From assembly GCA_030141605.1 (NCBI GenBank), contig JAQGDQ010000269.1, forward strand, positions 124,001 through 188,000: DNA of 64,000 bases. The letters run 5' to 3'. Shown piece by piece: positions 26,403 to 37,600 of this stretch (the first letter of the stretch is position 1; each line of letters opens with the position of its first letter). This DNA comes from Tubiluchus corallicola (lineage: Eukaryota; Priapulida; Priapulimorpha; Priapulimorphida; Tubiluchidae). The position numbers were made by a program, and so were the translations under genes. The notes below the pieces were generated by a model that had not been told where the DNA came from, searched no databases, and saw only the letters and a list, made by a program, of their open reading frames with translations.

Positions 26403-26700
26403 TTTTCGTTGCGCGAGATGAATGACCTAATGAGTGCAGTCACAAGGTCACCAAAAATCGATAAACAAACATCAGTAACCAAAGACGCTTTCTGTGCCTC
26501 GTACGTCATTCTTGCTCACTGGTGCAAAAGACGCGGAATACGGCGATTTTTACGGCAATGCACGCATTCAAAGTTTGCCAGAAAAGGGCAAGTTTTTTAA
26601 TTTATAAGTTTCTTTTGTTTCCTAATAACTATGAATTATTGTGTAATCATAATAATGCATTAAAAAAAATTTCAGTGCCTGTTAGGATTATATGGCCTTT
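26255..26700 (-). repeat. 5' LZTFL1 region (probable promoter, exon 1, intron 1) shared with an eIF4B intron
   Basis: Read on the minus strand, this stretch aligns with 41935-42345 on the plus strand over roughly 400 bases. Shared blocks include GCCAGAAAAGG-like, AAAGCGTCTTTGGTTAC, TTTGGTGACCT, TTCTTCAAATTTAATAC, GTAAGTTTA and AGTAGGATTTTA. The block ends about 25 bases before the first firm LZTFL1 coding exon. It is less AT-rich than its surroundings and contains the candidate ATG at 26400-26402, so it may be the gene's promoter and first exon. A dispersed repeat is the other possibility. Confidence 0.55.
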
Positions 26701-27120
26701 AAGCAAAATAAATAGTTCAGATATAAATTATTGTGGCTTGCAATTTCCTACTAAACAGCACTTCAAATCTTTTTCGTTCAGTGCTTGCATTATTTTCAAA
26801 TTAATTTTAGATGCCTTTATGTAAGCTTTTATAATGTGCTGATTTTATTACTAATCCAGCATTCATTAAACTTCTTACAAAAGATTTTTTTCATAAGTTT
26901 ATGCATGCAAACGGTCTTAGCGCTACGCATGGGTTCATTAAACCAGTTTTCCTGAAAGTCTTATTAAATTTGCTTGTAACTTTTCTCAAGAATTACAGAT
27001 TATGTAAATACAATACTATACGCTGTGCACAGTTTATATTAAATTTAATGGCTATTCCTAGTGATTTCATGGAAGAGGAAAAGGCTGATAATAAAAATTT
27101 GATTCATAAAGAAATTTTTC

Positions 27121-27125
<5 letters not shown>

Positions 27126-27171
<46 letters not shown>

Positions 27172-27185
27172 TCTCTCTCTTTCCT
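27126..27185. repeat. (CT)n microsatellite
   Basis: About 60 bases of CT repeats with minor interruptions, followed by a T/C-rich tail. The Ser/Leu or Arg/Glu reading frames across it are artefacts of the repeat. Confidence 0.9.
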
Positions 27186-27539
27186 TCTTCTCTTTCTCTG
27201 TCTATTAGCAAGAAATGAAGAGAACTTCTTTAAATTGTCTGCTAACATCTATGTAACTAAAACACTGTAACTGTAAGTATTCATAATCTGTGGTGTAATT
27301 TTTTGCTTTAAATCAAATCAAATCTGTCTGTATGTTTATCTATCAGTTTGTCTATCTATGTGTATGTACATATCTGCTACTTACCTTACTACATATCTAC
27401 TGAGTGACTGACTGACCATCTAGCTGACTGACAAACCAACCAACCGACCGACCTACCTACCTGCGTATATTCATTGAAATGTTCGTAATGTCTGTGGTAC
27501 AAGAACAATATTCAGTTGTAAAAATCTGACATTTAGAAA

Positions 27540-27840
27540 GATTGAAATATTGCAGTTTGACCACGCTTGAATTAAGAAGACACTTGGAGATTTTATTCAG
27601 GTTTATAAAATGCTGACTAGAAAAGAAACCATTTTGCCAAAGAAATTCTTTAATTTAGTTGCTGATTCTAAAACTAGAGGACATAGTTTAAAATTGTTTA
27701 AAGAGCGGTCACGTTCGTAAAAATCCATTTACTGTGAGAGTAGTGAATGATGCAATAATCTGCCAGCCATGGTAATTGCTGCACCAACCATAGTAAAGTT
27801 TGAATTCTTAATCGACAATTATTTTGCGGAAAAATATGTG
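27540..27840 (+). pseudogene. LINE ORF2 C-terminal remnant
   Basis: In shifted frames the translation contains a segment like IQVYKMLTRKE, then SKTRGHSLKLFKERSR, then a block like VVNDWNNLPAMVIAAPTIVKFEF. This RGHSxKLFKxRSR to NxLPxxVxxAPSxxxFK pattern is the typical end of reverse-transcriptase ORFs in RTE/CR1-like LINEs. Stops and shifts show it is inactive. Confidence 0.65.
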
Positions 27841-29017
27841 GCTTCTATGAGTCCACTCACTTATCCCTTAATAACAACAGTATAAAACTTTCGTAAGAAT
27901 TTTTGTGCGCATGCACGCACACACACACATACGCACACACCCTCACGCGCACGGACGCACACACATACACACACACAACAGCAATACAGCAACAGTGCAC
28001 GGTAACCACAGTGCACCTGAATTCCTAGAACTACAATGTGTAACTTGCCCAAATATCGTATTCTCTGTTAGTCATTAGCAAACGATTCATACGCGGTGGG
28101 AATTTATTTGCATGTATACTCTGAACTAAAGTTTGGACTTTCTCTCCAGTTTGCAGCCATGTGTACTGGATGACTTGAAGTGGATGATAGACTGGCTGAC
28201 ACCGGGTCGACAGTTATCCACATTGAACAATTCAATTCAATTCAGTTTACTGCACAAATAAGCAGTTAACTTTACATACATTGGCAAGTACAAGATAAAA
28301 AGAAAAAATATATACATGTAAAAGTACAAATTACAGTTACACTATGAAGAAACTCACATATTGCTATTATTAGACTATCTATTATGAGGTATAGAACGAT
28401 TAGTACAATTCGCCTAATTGGGTAGATTGCAGTTTAGGCGGTTCTTTATTGAGGCATTCTCACATCGCCTAAATCAGAAATATCGCTGAAAGCAAAGCTA
28501 CAATAGAAAGTCGCATTCTTTATCTGCACACTGATGTAAAGAAAAGTTGAAACATACTTCCTATTTATAAAAAAATTATTAGCGTCACGAAAATGGACTA
28601 AGGTTGAGCGATTTCATGAAGTATTTTCATTTGGGAATTAGCAGAGAGCAATATTTTTCATCTACTAACATGTGCCACAGCCGAGGAAATCTTTTCACAA
28701 CACTTCACAAACAAAGAACCAGTGTAAATTTACTGAAAAGTTAATAAGGGCTTCAGGCGAATTTTCTCAATGTGCGCCATTTTGCAGCGTCTCTGTGTGC
28801 CAGTAAATGGCATACTCTACCGGTGTTGTTTTATAACTTTTGTTTCTCTTTCGAAATGCAGCACAACCAGCAAAGCAGGGCTGCAGTTTATATAATAATA
28901 TATAAATTTTGGAACATACGATAATTTGAGGCTTCATACAGTACAAAAAAGGTGACTGTATGAAGATTGTTAATTAGTTAGTTAGTTAGCTTCGTTAGTC
29001 GGTTAGTCAATCAATTA

Positions 29018-29633
29018 CCGTATTTTCCCATGTATAAGAGACCCTTTTTTGCTCAGAATTTTCACTTTAAAAATAGGGGGTCTCTTATACATGGGAGTGA
29101 GTCTGGGAATAAGATGCATAAATTGTGACACTAATGATTTTAAAGAAATAAGTGCTCTACAACTGTTTTATTTCGAATAATTATAGTTTCCTTTCAATAA
29201 ATCTTCTCCATGGCTAAATTCTAATGATAAAATTAATGTACCGGGTAAGTTATTATTTTTTTAAATATCTCTTTGGTATTGGAGAGAAATCGATTGTTCT
29301 GCAGCCAATCAAGGCATCTGCATAAGCTCTCTGCATGCCCGTCGACGTCATTGATACGTCGGCAGAGGTCAACGAGATGAGTCAGCCTAAGCAAGACGTG
29401 TCGCGTTCGACTATGAAGCGGTTTTGAGCAGAGTGACTCCTCTGATGATGAACTGGCTGGAATTGCTGAAGGTCTGACTCCAGTTGATATTTTTGATGAG
29501 AGTGATGAGGAATTTAATGATTTCTATGATGAATAAAGTTATTCATTACCAAAAAACTTTTTTCCAGAATTTTTGCCTAAAAATTGAAGGGGTCTCTTAT
29601 ACACAAGGGTCTCTTATACATGGGAAAATACGG
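29018..29633 (+). mobile_element. pogo/Tc1-like element, copy 2
   Basis: Inverted ends CCGTATTTTCCC with TA on both sides, plus subterminal TATAAGAGACCC repeats. At about 29431-29537 it keeps the end of an [20 protein letters not shown] and then an acidic tail to DFYDE-stop. It lies opposite in orientation to the copy at 6379-6861 and is about 130 bases longer, with the extra sequence at about 29275-29430. No DDE catalytic core remains, so both copies need a transposase from elsewhere. Confidence 0.78.
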
Positions 29634-32444
29634 TAGTTTTGGCGAATTTGCGGTATGGCAGGTTGGGTTGGACAGCTTGGCGTTCTTGGCGGTTTGGCAT
29701 TCTTGGCGATGGGAGTGGGAGAGGAGGCTAGTCGGAACAAGGCTGAATGTCGGCAGTGCGGCTGATATAGGAAAGTGAGGAGAACCACCTATAGGGTCAT
29801 ATAGGGTGTGTGGAGAACCACCAAAACTGCGCCCCATAATTTATTAAAACTGACAGTGATACTGATTAGTGATATACTGATAACACTAACAGTTAATGAC
29901 ACAAACTGATATAAAGTAAATTATACAAACCATAATTATTTCTAAGCTGAGATGTAAAAATCAACACAAGCGATGAAAGTAAGAGTCTCGTAAGAAAGAA
30001 TAATTTAACTAAATAAAGCCACAGCAAAAACTATACACTGAACATGTTATTCATTTGTTTACGCCTACTCTAAGGTTAGAAAGGCTTTGTGAAAATTATT
30101 TAACAAAATTATTTGTAAAAGCTGTAGCTCAGTTCCAATCAGTTAGGTTTTAATTTTTTTCTAGTAGTTTACACTTAAAACTTTATTAATGAAAGTAATG
30201 TAAAAATGCCAAGCACAATAAAGCAGTCGAGAGGCAAAAGTGCATGTAGGTCCCTTTTAGCTAATATGGCGTCAGGTGTGTGACTTTCGTCGAATTGTAT
30301 TATATTTTTGCGTTAAGTTAACATGTTTTCATCAAGTTCTTTTTTATTAATTGTTATCATTGTGTTAGCTAAATAGTCTGTATTATATGCCAGGTTTAAA
30401 TACTTTTGATTCTCATCGTTTATTCTGTGAAATGGAATTACGGTCGCTATTTCGCAATAGTTGATTTGGTTTTGGCATGCAGCAGCTGTTGCTGAAAGTT
30501 TAAATGATAATATAAATTGACATCAGTGTTTTATGATTCAATTTAGATGCATTAGAATTGTGTACTTTTCTGTGTATTTTCGGTAATAACGTGCCGATAA
30601 TAGCCCGAATAACTTCTGCCCGTTGATTAGGTGCCATTTTGCCAGTCATAACGGTAGCATAATTAAATTATTGAGTTTACTAGGTAATCTATGAGCTTTA
30701 CCGTTACGGTCAGTGAGTGGGCGTTAAGCTATTAGCTTATGAACCTATACGATTTTTTAGATTAAACTGTATTTGTATATAAAAAACAGCAACATGTCAC
30801 AGTCGTGGAGTATGCCCCTTGTGCCGCATTTTGGTGCCACTGCTCTTACTTTCTGTGACTTTCTCGCATTTAGGCTGTAATCCCAAACAAAGACTGGAAG
30901 AACATACAGTAGTTTAACATATTTATTGTATGTTATATTGTATGACATATATTATACAGTAATAGCACAAAAGTATTGCCTCAATCAGCGACAACAACGG
31001 AAAACCAACTTCTAGTAAAATTCAGATCATGACACATTGTAAAGCGAAACAATTTTCATAATCACATGCAGCAATTATGGCCGCAATTCGCGACCAACTT
31101 CCACACCACTTGCTTACACAGTAGCCAGGTTAATAGCCCACGATATATTTTTCTGGCACTCCCTTATTCATTGTGACATTAGCAACACCTTTATGTGACC
31201 TTGAGCTGTTACAGACAACTCCTTGCCTGACCATACTCAGTAATTGCCCACTGTGCAATTATATTAACAAAAATAAACACAAATAATCATAAACATTCAA
31301 AAATTTTTGATAAGGCTTATTTGTTATTACTAAGGATAAAAATAGACTAAAGCTCACTCTACAAAGTTTGGTCGTATAGGCGTTACCTCAATTCTTCTAT
31401 CATCATATCTGTACCTTGTGAAATTCTCTAGTATTCTACGCAAAATCAATGTCGGTCTTCTTTGGGGTTCTGTAATAGCCAGAATGGGACTAGCTTAAAC
31501 AGCTAACCAGTCGGTAAATCCTTCCGCGAGGTTCGTAAGAGGGTGGTCATTGACTCAGTGTCCTGGAAATCGTACTTTTTTAAGGTTTTTGAAGTATTTG
31601 CAATAAAGAAAAATGACAGTCCATATCAAGATTTAAAACCAGTGTACATTATCAAATTTTAAAAGATGGCTAAATTTAAAGTTGTCCCAAAAATATAGGT
31701 AATTTTGTAAGCAGCATTTTGCTGTACCCGCCAAAATTATAATATCACGTCTAAAATTTTAACAGCTTGTGTAATATATAATCGCATAACCTACTTTCCG
31801 TCATTCGGTAGCAACTACGTATTGCAAAAAGGTTAGTAATTGAACAAAATTATGTAAACTTGCACTACAGCACTAAGACATTGTAGTCTCCTGAAAGGCC
31901 CAGTATGCTCTCACATGCATTACTGTAGAAACTTCTGCTGCAGCTGAATCTCAGTTGAATCAGTACAGTTAGAGGTACAGCATCACGACCTAAATGAGCC
32001 TGAAGTTTAATTTCCTTTTGTTATCACTCTTTTTCTGCGATAGCAACCTTCACCGGCTGAAGTTTTCTGTCTAACAGGTGGCATGAAAAACCTTGCGTGC
32101 TATATTCTACAGCTTTTAACTGAATATGTTTAACGCTTTGTCAAAAAACAACCAGACACACACAGATTCACTCTATCATACTGGCAAATTCGCTCTGATG
32201 CGTGTCATACTGTTCCACCAGTTACGAACATGCAGTATTTGTTTCACTTTTAAAATGTAAAGGAAAAAGCTTGTCACTGAAAGTTGAAATTTATCGGTCT
32301 TTTTTTTTACAATATAAGATGCATACAAAGATGTGATGAGTGTTGTACTACACTGCTGTTACGAACATGCAGTTACGGGTATTTGTTTCATTATACAGTG
32401 TTCATTTCACTTTTAGAACATATTGTGTAAGTTAAAATTGCTCA

Positions 32445-33410
32445 CTAATAGTTGAAATTCGGTTGTCCTTTCTTGCAATATAAGATGTGTGCAAAAGCTA
32501 TTTTAAAATGCTTATATTTCCAAGCATAAATTAATGGATTGGCTATAGAATTTAAACCAACCATCGTGTGTGTAAAAACTTCTAAGTATAAATATTCTCC
32601 TCCTCGTGCGAATTCCACTAAAAACAAAGAAGTCATGATGGCAGGTATCCAGCAAATCACAAATGTTCCAGCAATCTTGAGCATTACCATTGCAATCTTG
32701 ATATTTTGCAGAAATTGACAATTCGGTTGTTTTGAAATTGCGTTAATCTGTCGTTGATGACGTCTTGCAATTAGCATAATTTTAGCGTAAGTAATTATAA
32801 TTACTGCTGTTACTAAGAAACCACCGATGATACAAAAAACAAAATAGTTTACATTCATCATGTTGAAGATTGAACAACGAACATTTGAACTTGTTATACG
32901 ATGATTGTATAGCGATGCCATTGCTGCAGATATGGACCAGATCCAGTTGAAAATAATCGCTGTGGCAACATATTGAGAATGGATTATCTTTGGATAAAGA
33001 AATGGATGGGCTATGGCAGTGTAACGTTCTAGTGAGATCAAGGCAAGAGTGATCAGAGAGCAAGTGGTACAGAATATCATCGAAACGCTGATAAATAAAC
33101 ACACGTTTAGCGGAACATGTGAGTCGTTTCCTAACATTGTTTGAGCAAGCAGAAATGACAGGATACCATTGTATGTGTCCAACATGGACAAATTAAGCAC
33201 CATCCAGTTTGAATTGCTTTGCAGCTTCTTATATCTAATGACTGCAATGGCGACTAGTAGATTTGGAGCAATGATACAGACAGCGACGAGGTTGAAGAAA
33301 GCTTTGATGGAAGTGATTGCATAACGTCTGGGAACATTGCTACTGTTGCTTTGAGCAAAAATGGCATTTTCGTTTCTGTACACCTGTGTTACGTTGTAAA
33401 GTACACTCAT
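32445..33410 (-). CDS. Rhodopsin-class (class A) G-protein-coupled receptor, intronless
   Basis: A 321-residue single-exon receptor with seven hydrophobic helices. The N-terminus has two likely N-glycosylation sites (NVT, NSS) and no obvious signal peptide. Helix 2 carries LSMLD. Helix 3 starts with the disulfide Cys in PLNVCLF and ends with ERY, the DRY equivalent. Helix 4 has its Trp, and loop 2 has the partner Cys (VRCSIF). Helix 6 holds CWIP and helix 7 holds NPLIY, followed by a short helix 8 (KHFKIAF) and a 12-residue Cys/Lys tail. These match a working class A receptor coupled to G proteins at the plasma membrane. The ligand cannot be told; the short loops resemble amine, melatonin or adenosine-type receptors only generally. 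It lies upstream of LZTFL1 on the same strand and diverges from eIF4B. Confidence 0.9.
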   Translation of the reverse strand: MSVLYNVTQVYRNENAIFAQSNSSNVPRRYAITSIKAFFNLVAVCIIAPNLLVAIAVIRYKKLQSNSNWMVLNLSMLDTYNGILSFLLAQTMLGNDSHVPLNVCLFISVSMIFCTTCSLITLALISLERYTAIAHPFLYPKIIHSQYVATAIIFNWIWSISAAMASLYNHRITSSNVRCSIFNMMNVNYFVFCIIGGFLVTAVIIITYAKIMLIARRHQRQINAISKQPNCQFLQNIKIAMVMLKIAGTFVICWIPAIMTSLFLVEFARGGEYLYLEVFTHTMVGLNSIANPLIYAWKYKHFKIAFAHILYCKKGQPNFNY

Positions 33411-34616
33411 ATTTAAAATTTCTCCTTGTCACACTATCGTCTCTAGAGAAAGTCGATTACGAAGAATCTAAGAAAAGCTGCAATGCAAGTTTAATCCATT
33501 GCCGAAGTGTAAACTTGCCACCTGTCTCTAGACGCATGAACATGTCTGTACTCCATGCACTGTTGAACACATTGGAACCTGTCTAAACGCATCTGTATGA
33601 CTTTCAGCTATTAATAGTATTGCATTGTAAAGGTTTTCTGACAACACCCTTAAAGTCTGTTTGCTACGTGTGAATGTCTTCTGCTAAAAGATGTTGCCGC
33701 TTTATGCAGGAACCTGACAATGAAATTAAAGCATACCCGATATTTCTCATTCTATTTATTGCTATTACTTTGGCAAATAGACAGTGCTGTTCAATATGTC
33801 TTGTACAAACAGCAGTGAGTAGTATCTAAGTAATGCTGCAAGCTTCCACAAACATTAGATCAATTGATAGGCAACTTTGTGCCACTATACTGTGACATCT
33901 CATAAATGATATGGTTTCCATCAAGTGAAGTTTCTGATCATTAGCAGAACCTGAAAGCTCTCTCGCATTGGGCGTGTGCCGCCTGCATTTTAAGTTATTT
34001 ACATGTGCACATGCATCATATTCCAGTTATCATGCATTCTCGCAAGTCTCACTGCGAAATCACCTCTTTTCCTTTTCCATCACTGCCAACTGTGACACAA
34101 TTAATAGTACTACTCTGAATAACACAGTAGCATCCATGAGTTTCACAAGTATATTTTGCTAACGGATATTACATTTATTGAAAATTAAGCACTTTGGATG
34201 CTATTGAGTTTTTTTCATGTCTACATAAGAAAATATTTATATATGAAGCATAATAAGCTGCAATAACAACATTTTGGATAATTTATGGACAATTAGATTT
34301 TGATACCCAAAAAGCAAAAATTTTGGAGTATAATTTGCCTCCCTGGACCACTGCCAGGAGCGAAATGATCCCAGGGATTTCTGTGTTTTATCATTTTTTC
34401 ATCAAATGGTTGACATGTCCACACTAATTAGGCAAGCAAAATTAATCGCACGCAAAACTCTCATGTTGTAGAACTACCGCAGAACGAAACTTCGGCCACA
34501 ACAGCTTTGGTTGATGATCTGCTTAATGAAGTTGGAGGCTTGCACTCTGTTGCCGCCTCCACTGTCACTTTTTCACGACGTACACCTGAGGTAACAGAGA
34601 GTTTGTTTCTTTGTAG
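33411..34616. other. Divergent intergenic region, GPCR to eIF4B
   Basis: This should hold the promoters of the GPCR (leftward) and eIF4B (rightward). The first coding exon of eIF4B is not certain. ATGAGTTTCACAA at 34136-34148 followed by GTATAT would join in phase to the exon at 34617, giving [14 protein letters not shown], comparable with human MAASAKKKNKKGKT. This is a guess. Nothing else is recognised. Confidence 0.35.
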
Positions 34617-37600
34617 CAAAAAAAGATAAGAAGAAAGGAAAGACTGTCAGTCTAAATGAGTTTCTCGCCAAGGACGGCGGAACTGTCCCAAGTTTTGCAC
34701 CGGTTAAGCAAGTGAGCAGTTGGGCCGATGAAGTCGAAGATCAAGATGACTCCGATGACTATACCAGGTGCAGTAATTGCTATAGAAAATAAACTGTCGG
34801 CAATTTTGTACATTTTTTTATACAGATGTGTGTTATATGTTTGTTACTAAATGATAATGAATGAATTCATTGATGAATACAGGCTGGCATATCTTCAAAT
34901 ATATTTCCTATATCTTCGATGGTACAAAAAGTTTGAGAAATACTATGTTATAAAAACAGTGTTATTCAAATTTGATGCTTTTCTTAAAATATAACATTAG
35001 TTTACAGTTACTGTGAAGATTTAAGAAAAATAGAATTTTTACAGGATTTTTAAAATTTATGGTTGAAATTTTTTAAAAATATTTAGATTTCAAAATTAAA
35101 TAACAATTGAAAATTTATTAGAGATTTTTGTATTTAGATGTAGCTCATCAAGTGATTTAAGAATGAAATTTTTTTACATGCATGTTATGTACAAACTTTT
35201 TTCTCTGCCTGCTGCAGAATGGCATCTGTGGTCATTCGACTCTTGGTACATGATACATCAGTTCAATATTATTCAAAAATTGTCATTACTTCATTAACCT
35301 GACACCTTTTTGCTTTGGTTTCAGAGTTCCGATTGACCGCTCCTTTTTACCGACGGCCCCAAGAGCGGCCCGAGGACCGGACATTGACCCTAACAGAATC
35401 CCCACCCGACCGCCCTTTAAAGCATTTCTGGGTAATCTTCCCTACGACATTGATGAAGAAAAAATTGAACATTTCTTCAGAAACCTTCGAGTATGTCATA
35501 ATTATTTTATCGTAAATTTGTTATGCTCCATGATCACTACTTTTAGATGGGTTTATTCAGTGTTTTTTACTTTGTACAGCCACAAGTTTGTTTTTCAAAT
35601 AGTTTTAGGTATATTATAGACATTGAATTGTTTTAGGTGTATTATAGACATTGTTGGAGCAATTACAATCTCAAAATTGCAGTGAGTTTGGCTTTGTTGT
35701 CACAGAAAATTTTGCCAACTTATAATGAGAAATTTATAAGTTTAAAATTTGTTACCATTTATTAGATTGATATGCATTTATTTCAGCTGTAAACCTATTT
35801 TTTATCTAGCTATAAAAATGTTCACCCAGGTAAATAGCGCAACGGATAGTTTAGCAAAAGCTCGCCATTGTGATTCTACTGACTTGTCATCACTGCTTCT
35901 GAAGGCGCAAGAAAACACTACTATAAAAAATTAATTAGTTGAAAATAAAGAAAAGATTTTGCAATTTTTAAGCTGGTGTCAATTCGGCTACCTCGAGATG
36001 GCGGAGATTCAGGGCGGTTAAAAGGATTTGGCTACGCAGAGTTTGAAGACAGGGAGTCTTTAATACAGGCTTTAGCAATGAATGAAGAGGTATGCAGCTG
36101 CATTCACATATTCTAAATATTTACGTTTCTTTTTCATATATGAAAACTATGTGATCAATGTGCGGCAACGAAAAACAATTTCTTTTCCAGAGTATAATGA
36201 ATCGCAAGATTCGTGTCGATGTTGCCGGCACACAAGAACGAGATGACAGAGGAGGTGGCAGGCAGAGAGACGATGGAGAGGACCGGACACTTGGTGACTG
36301 GCGAGCAGGTGGTCAACCAGCTATACCTGCAGGAGATCCGCGTGATCATAGATATGGTAAATTACTAGTTAAATTTGTGTTTCAATGCCATGAATCTGAA
36401 TAATTGTTGTGAGTTGTTATTAATTTGTAAAATTTTGGACGGTTGCTGGGTCATAGATATTGTAAACTTTACCTACTGGTTAAGTCTAGTCACATAGCAT
36501 TAAGTTTCAGGGAATTTGCGTGGTTATAGATAGGGTAAATAACTATTTAAGTTAAATCATGTCCTTGATGTTAATGTACCGATCTGCATACATATTTTTT
36601 CCATTTTCTTTGGATTTGGTCTCATGTCAAATTTCTTCTAGTTATTGGTTAATGATTCGAAATGTCTTTACATATTTAAATTGGACATTGGTAACTAGCA
36701 GGCGACAATTACCAGTTTAGTGCATTTTAAGTGAACTGTGACTAGTGTCCCTTCCTGCTAGTATCTCTTGTCTACTAGGCTTTGTGACTAGGTGGCCTTT
36801 CTTATTTGCCATTATTCTTTTGCGCAGTCTTTCTAAGTGTAAGATCATGAGGTGTTATTTTAATATGTGTAAGTCATTGCAAGACGGCACTGTTGCTTTA
36901 TTGATATTTTACATTTTGTAGGTGGTCACAGTGATCGCTACAATGGTGGAGGAGGATACGATCGTGGTTACGGAGGTGATCGCAGTTATGGTGGAGACCG
37001 CTACGGTGGAGATCGTGGCTATGGTTACGATAGAGATCGCGGTTATAGTGGAGATCGAGGTTACGGTGGTGACCGTGGTTATGGCGGAGACCGTAGCTAT
37101 GGGGGAGACCGCAGTTATGGTGGTGACCGTGGCTATGGCAGGGACAGAGGCTATGGCAGAGACAGAGACAGAGGATATGACGGTGACCGAGGTTACGGAA
37201 GAGATCGCGGTTATGGTAGTGACCGGCGGTACGAGAGCGATCGTGACGGTACTTCTAGTTACTGTACATACATATATATATATATATATATCTGTAGATA
37301 CAGATCCTGACATGGCTACATACAACGACATTAAGCAGGCTTGTCGATGATTGCTGGAACCCAAATGTTCAACAGTATAAATATATATATATATATGCTA
37401 CAAACAGCGACATCCAGCAATCATCGACAAGCCTGGTTAATGTCGTTGTTTGTAGCATATATATATATATATATATAGATATAGATATATATATATTTAT
37501 TTATTTATACTGTTGAACATTTGGGTTCCAGCAATCATCGACAAGCCTGCTTAATGTCGTTGTATGTAGCCATGTCAGGATCTGTCTTATTGGCAATGAT

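Larger units (their letters stand above)
26701..32444. other. Gene-poor region between LZTFL1 and the GPCR gene
   Basis: No protein gene is supported. Contents: (CT)n at 27126-27185, shifting tetranucleotide repeats at about 27370-27465, and a LINE 3' remnant at 27540-27840. There is also a (CA)n tract at about 27908-27980, a LINE-tail-like piece in minus orientation at about 28206-28330, and a pogo-like element at 29018-29633. About 200 G-rich bases follow to 29830. From 29850 to 32440 I see only AT-rich unique-looking DNA. Confidence 0.5.

Noticed and set aside
36909-37364. 151-residue minus-strand frame rich in Thr, Ile and Val
   Set aside because: Shadow of the eIF4B GYGGDR repeat exon on the other strand, without independent support.
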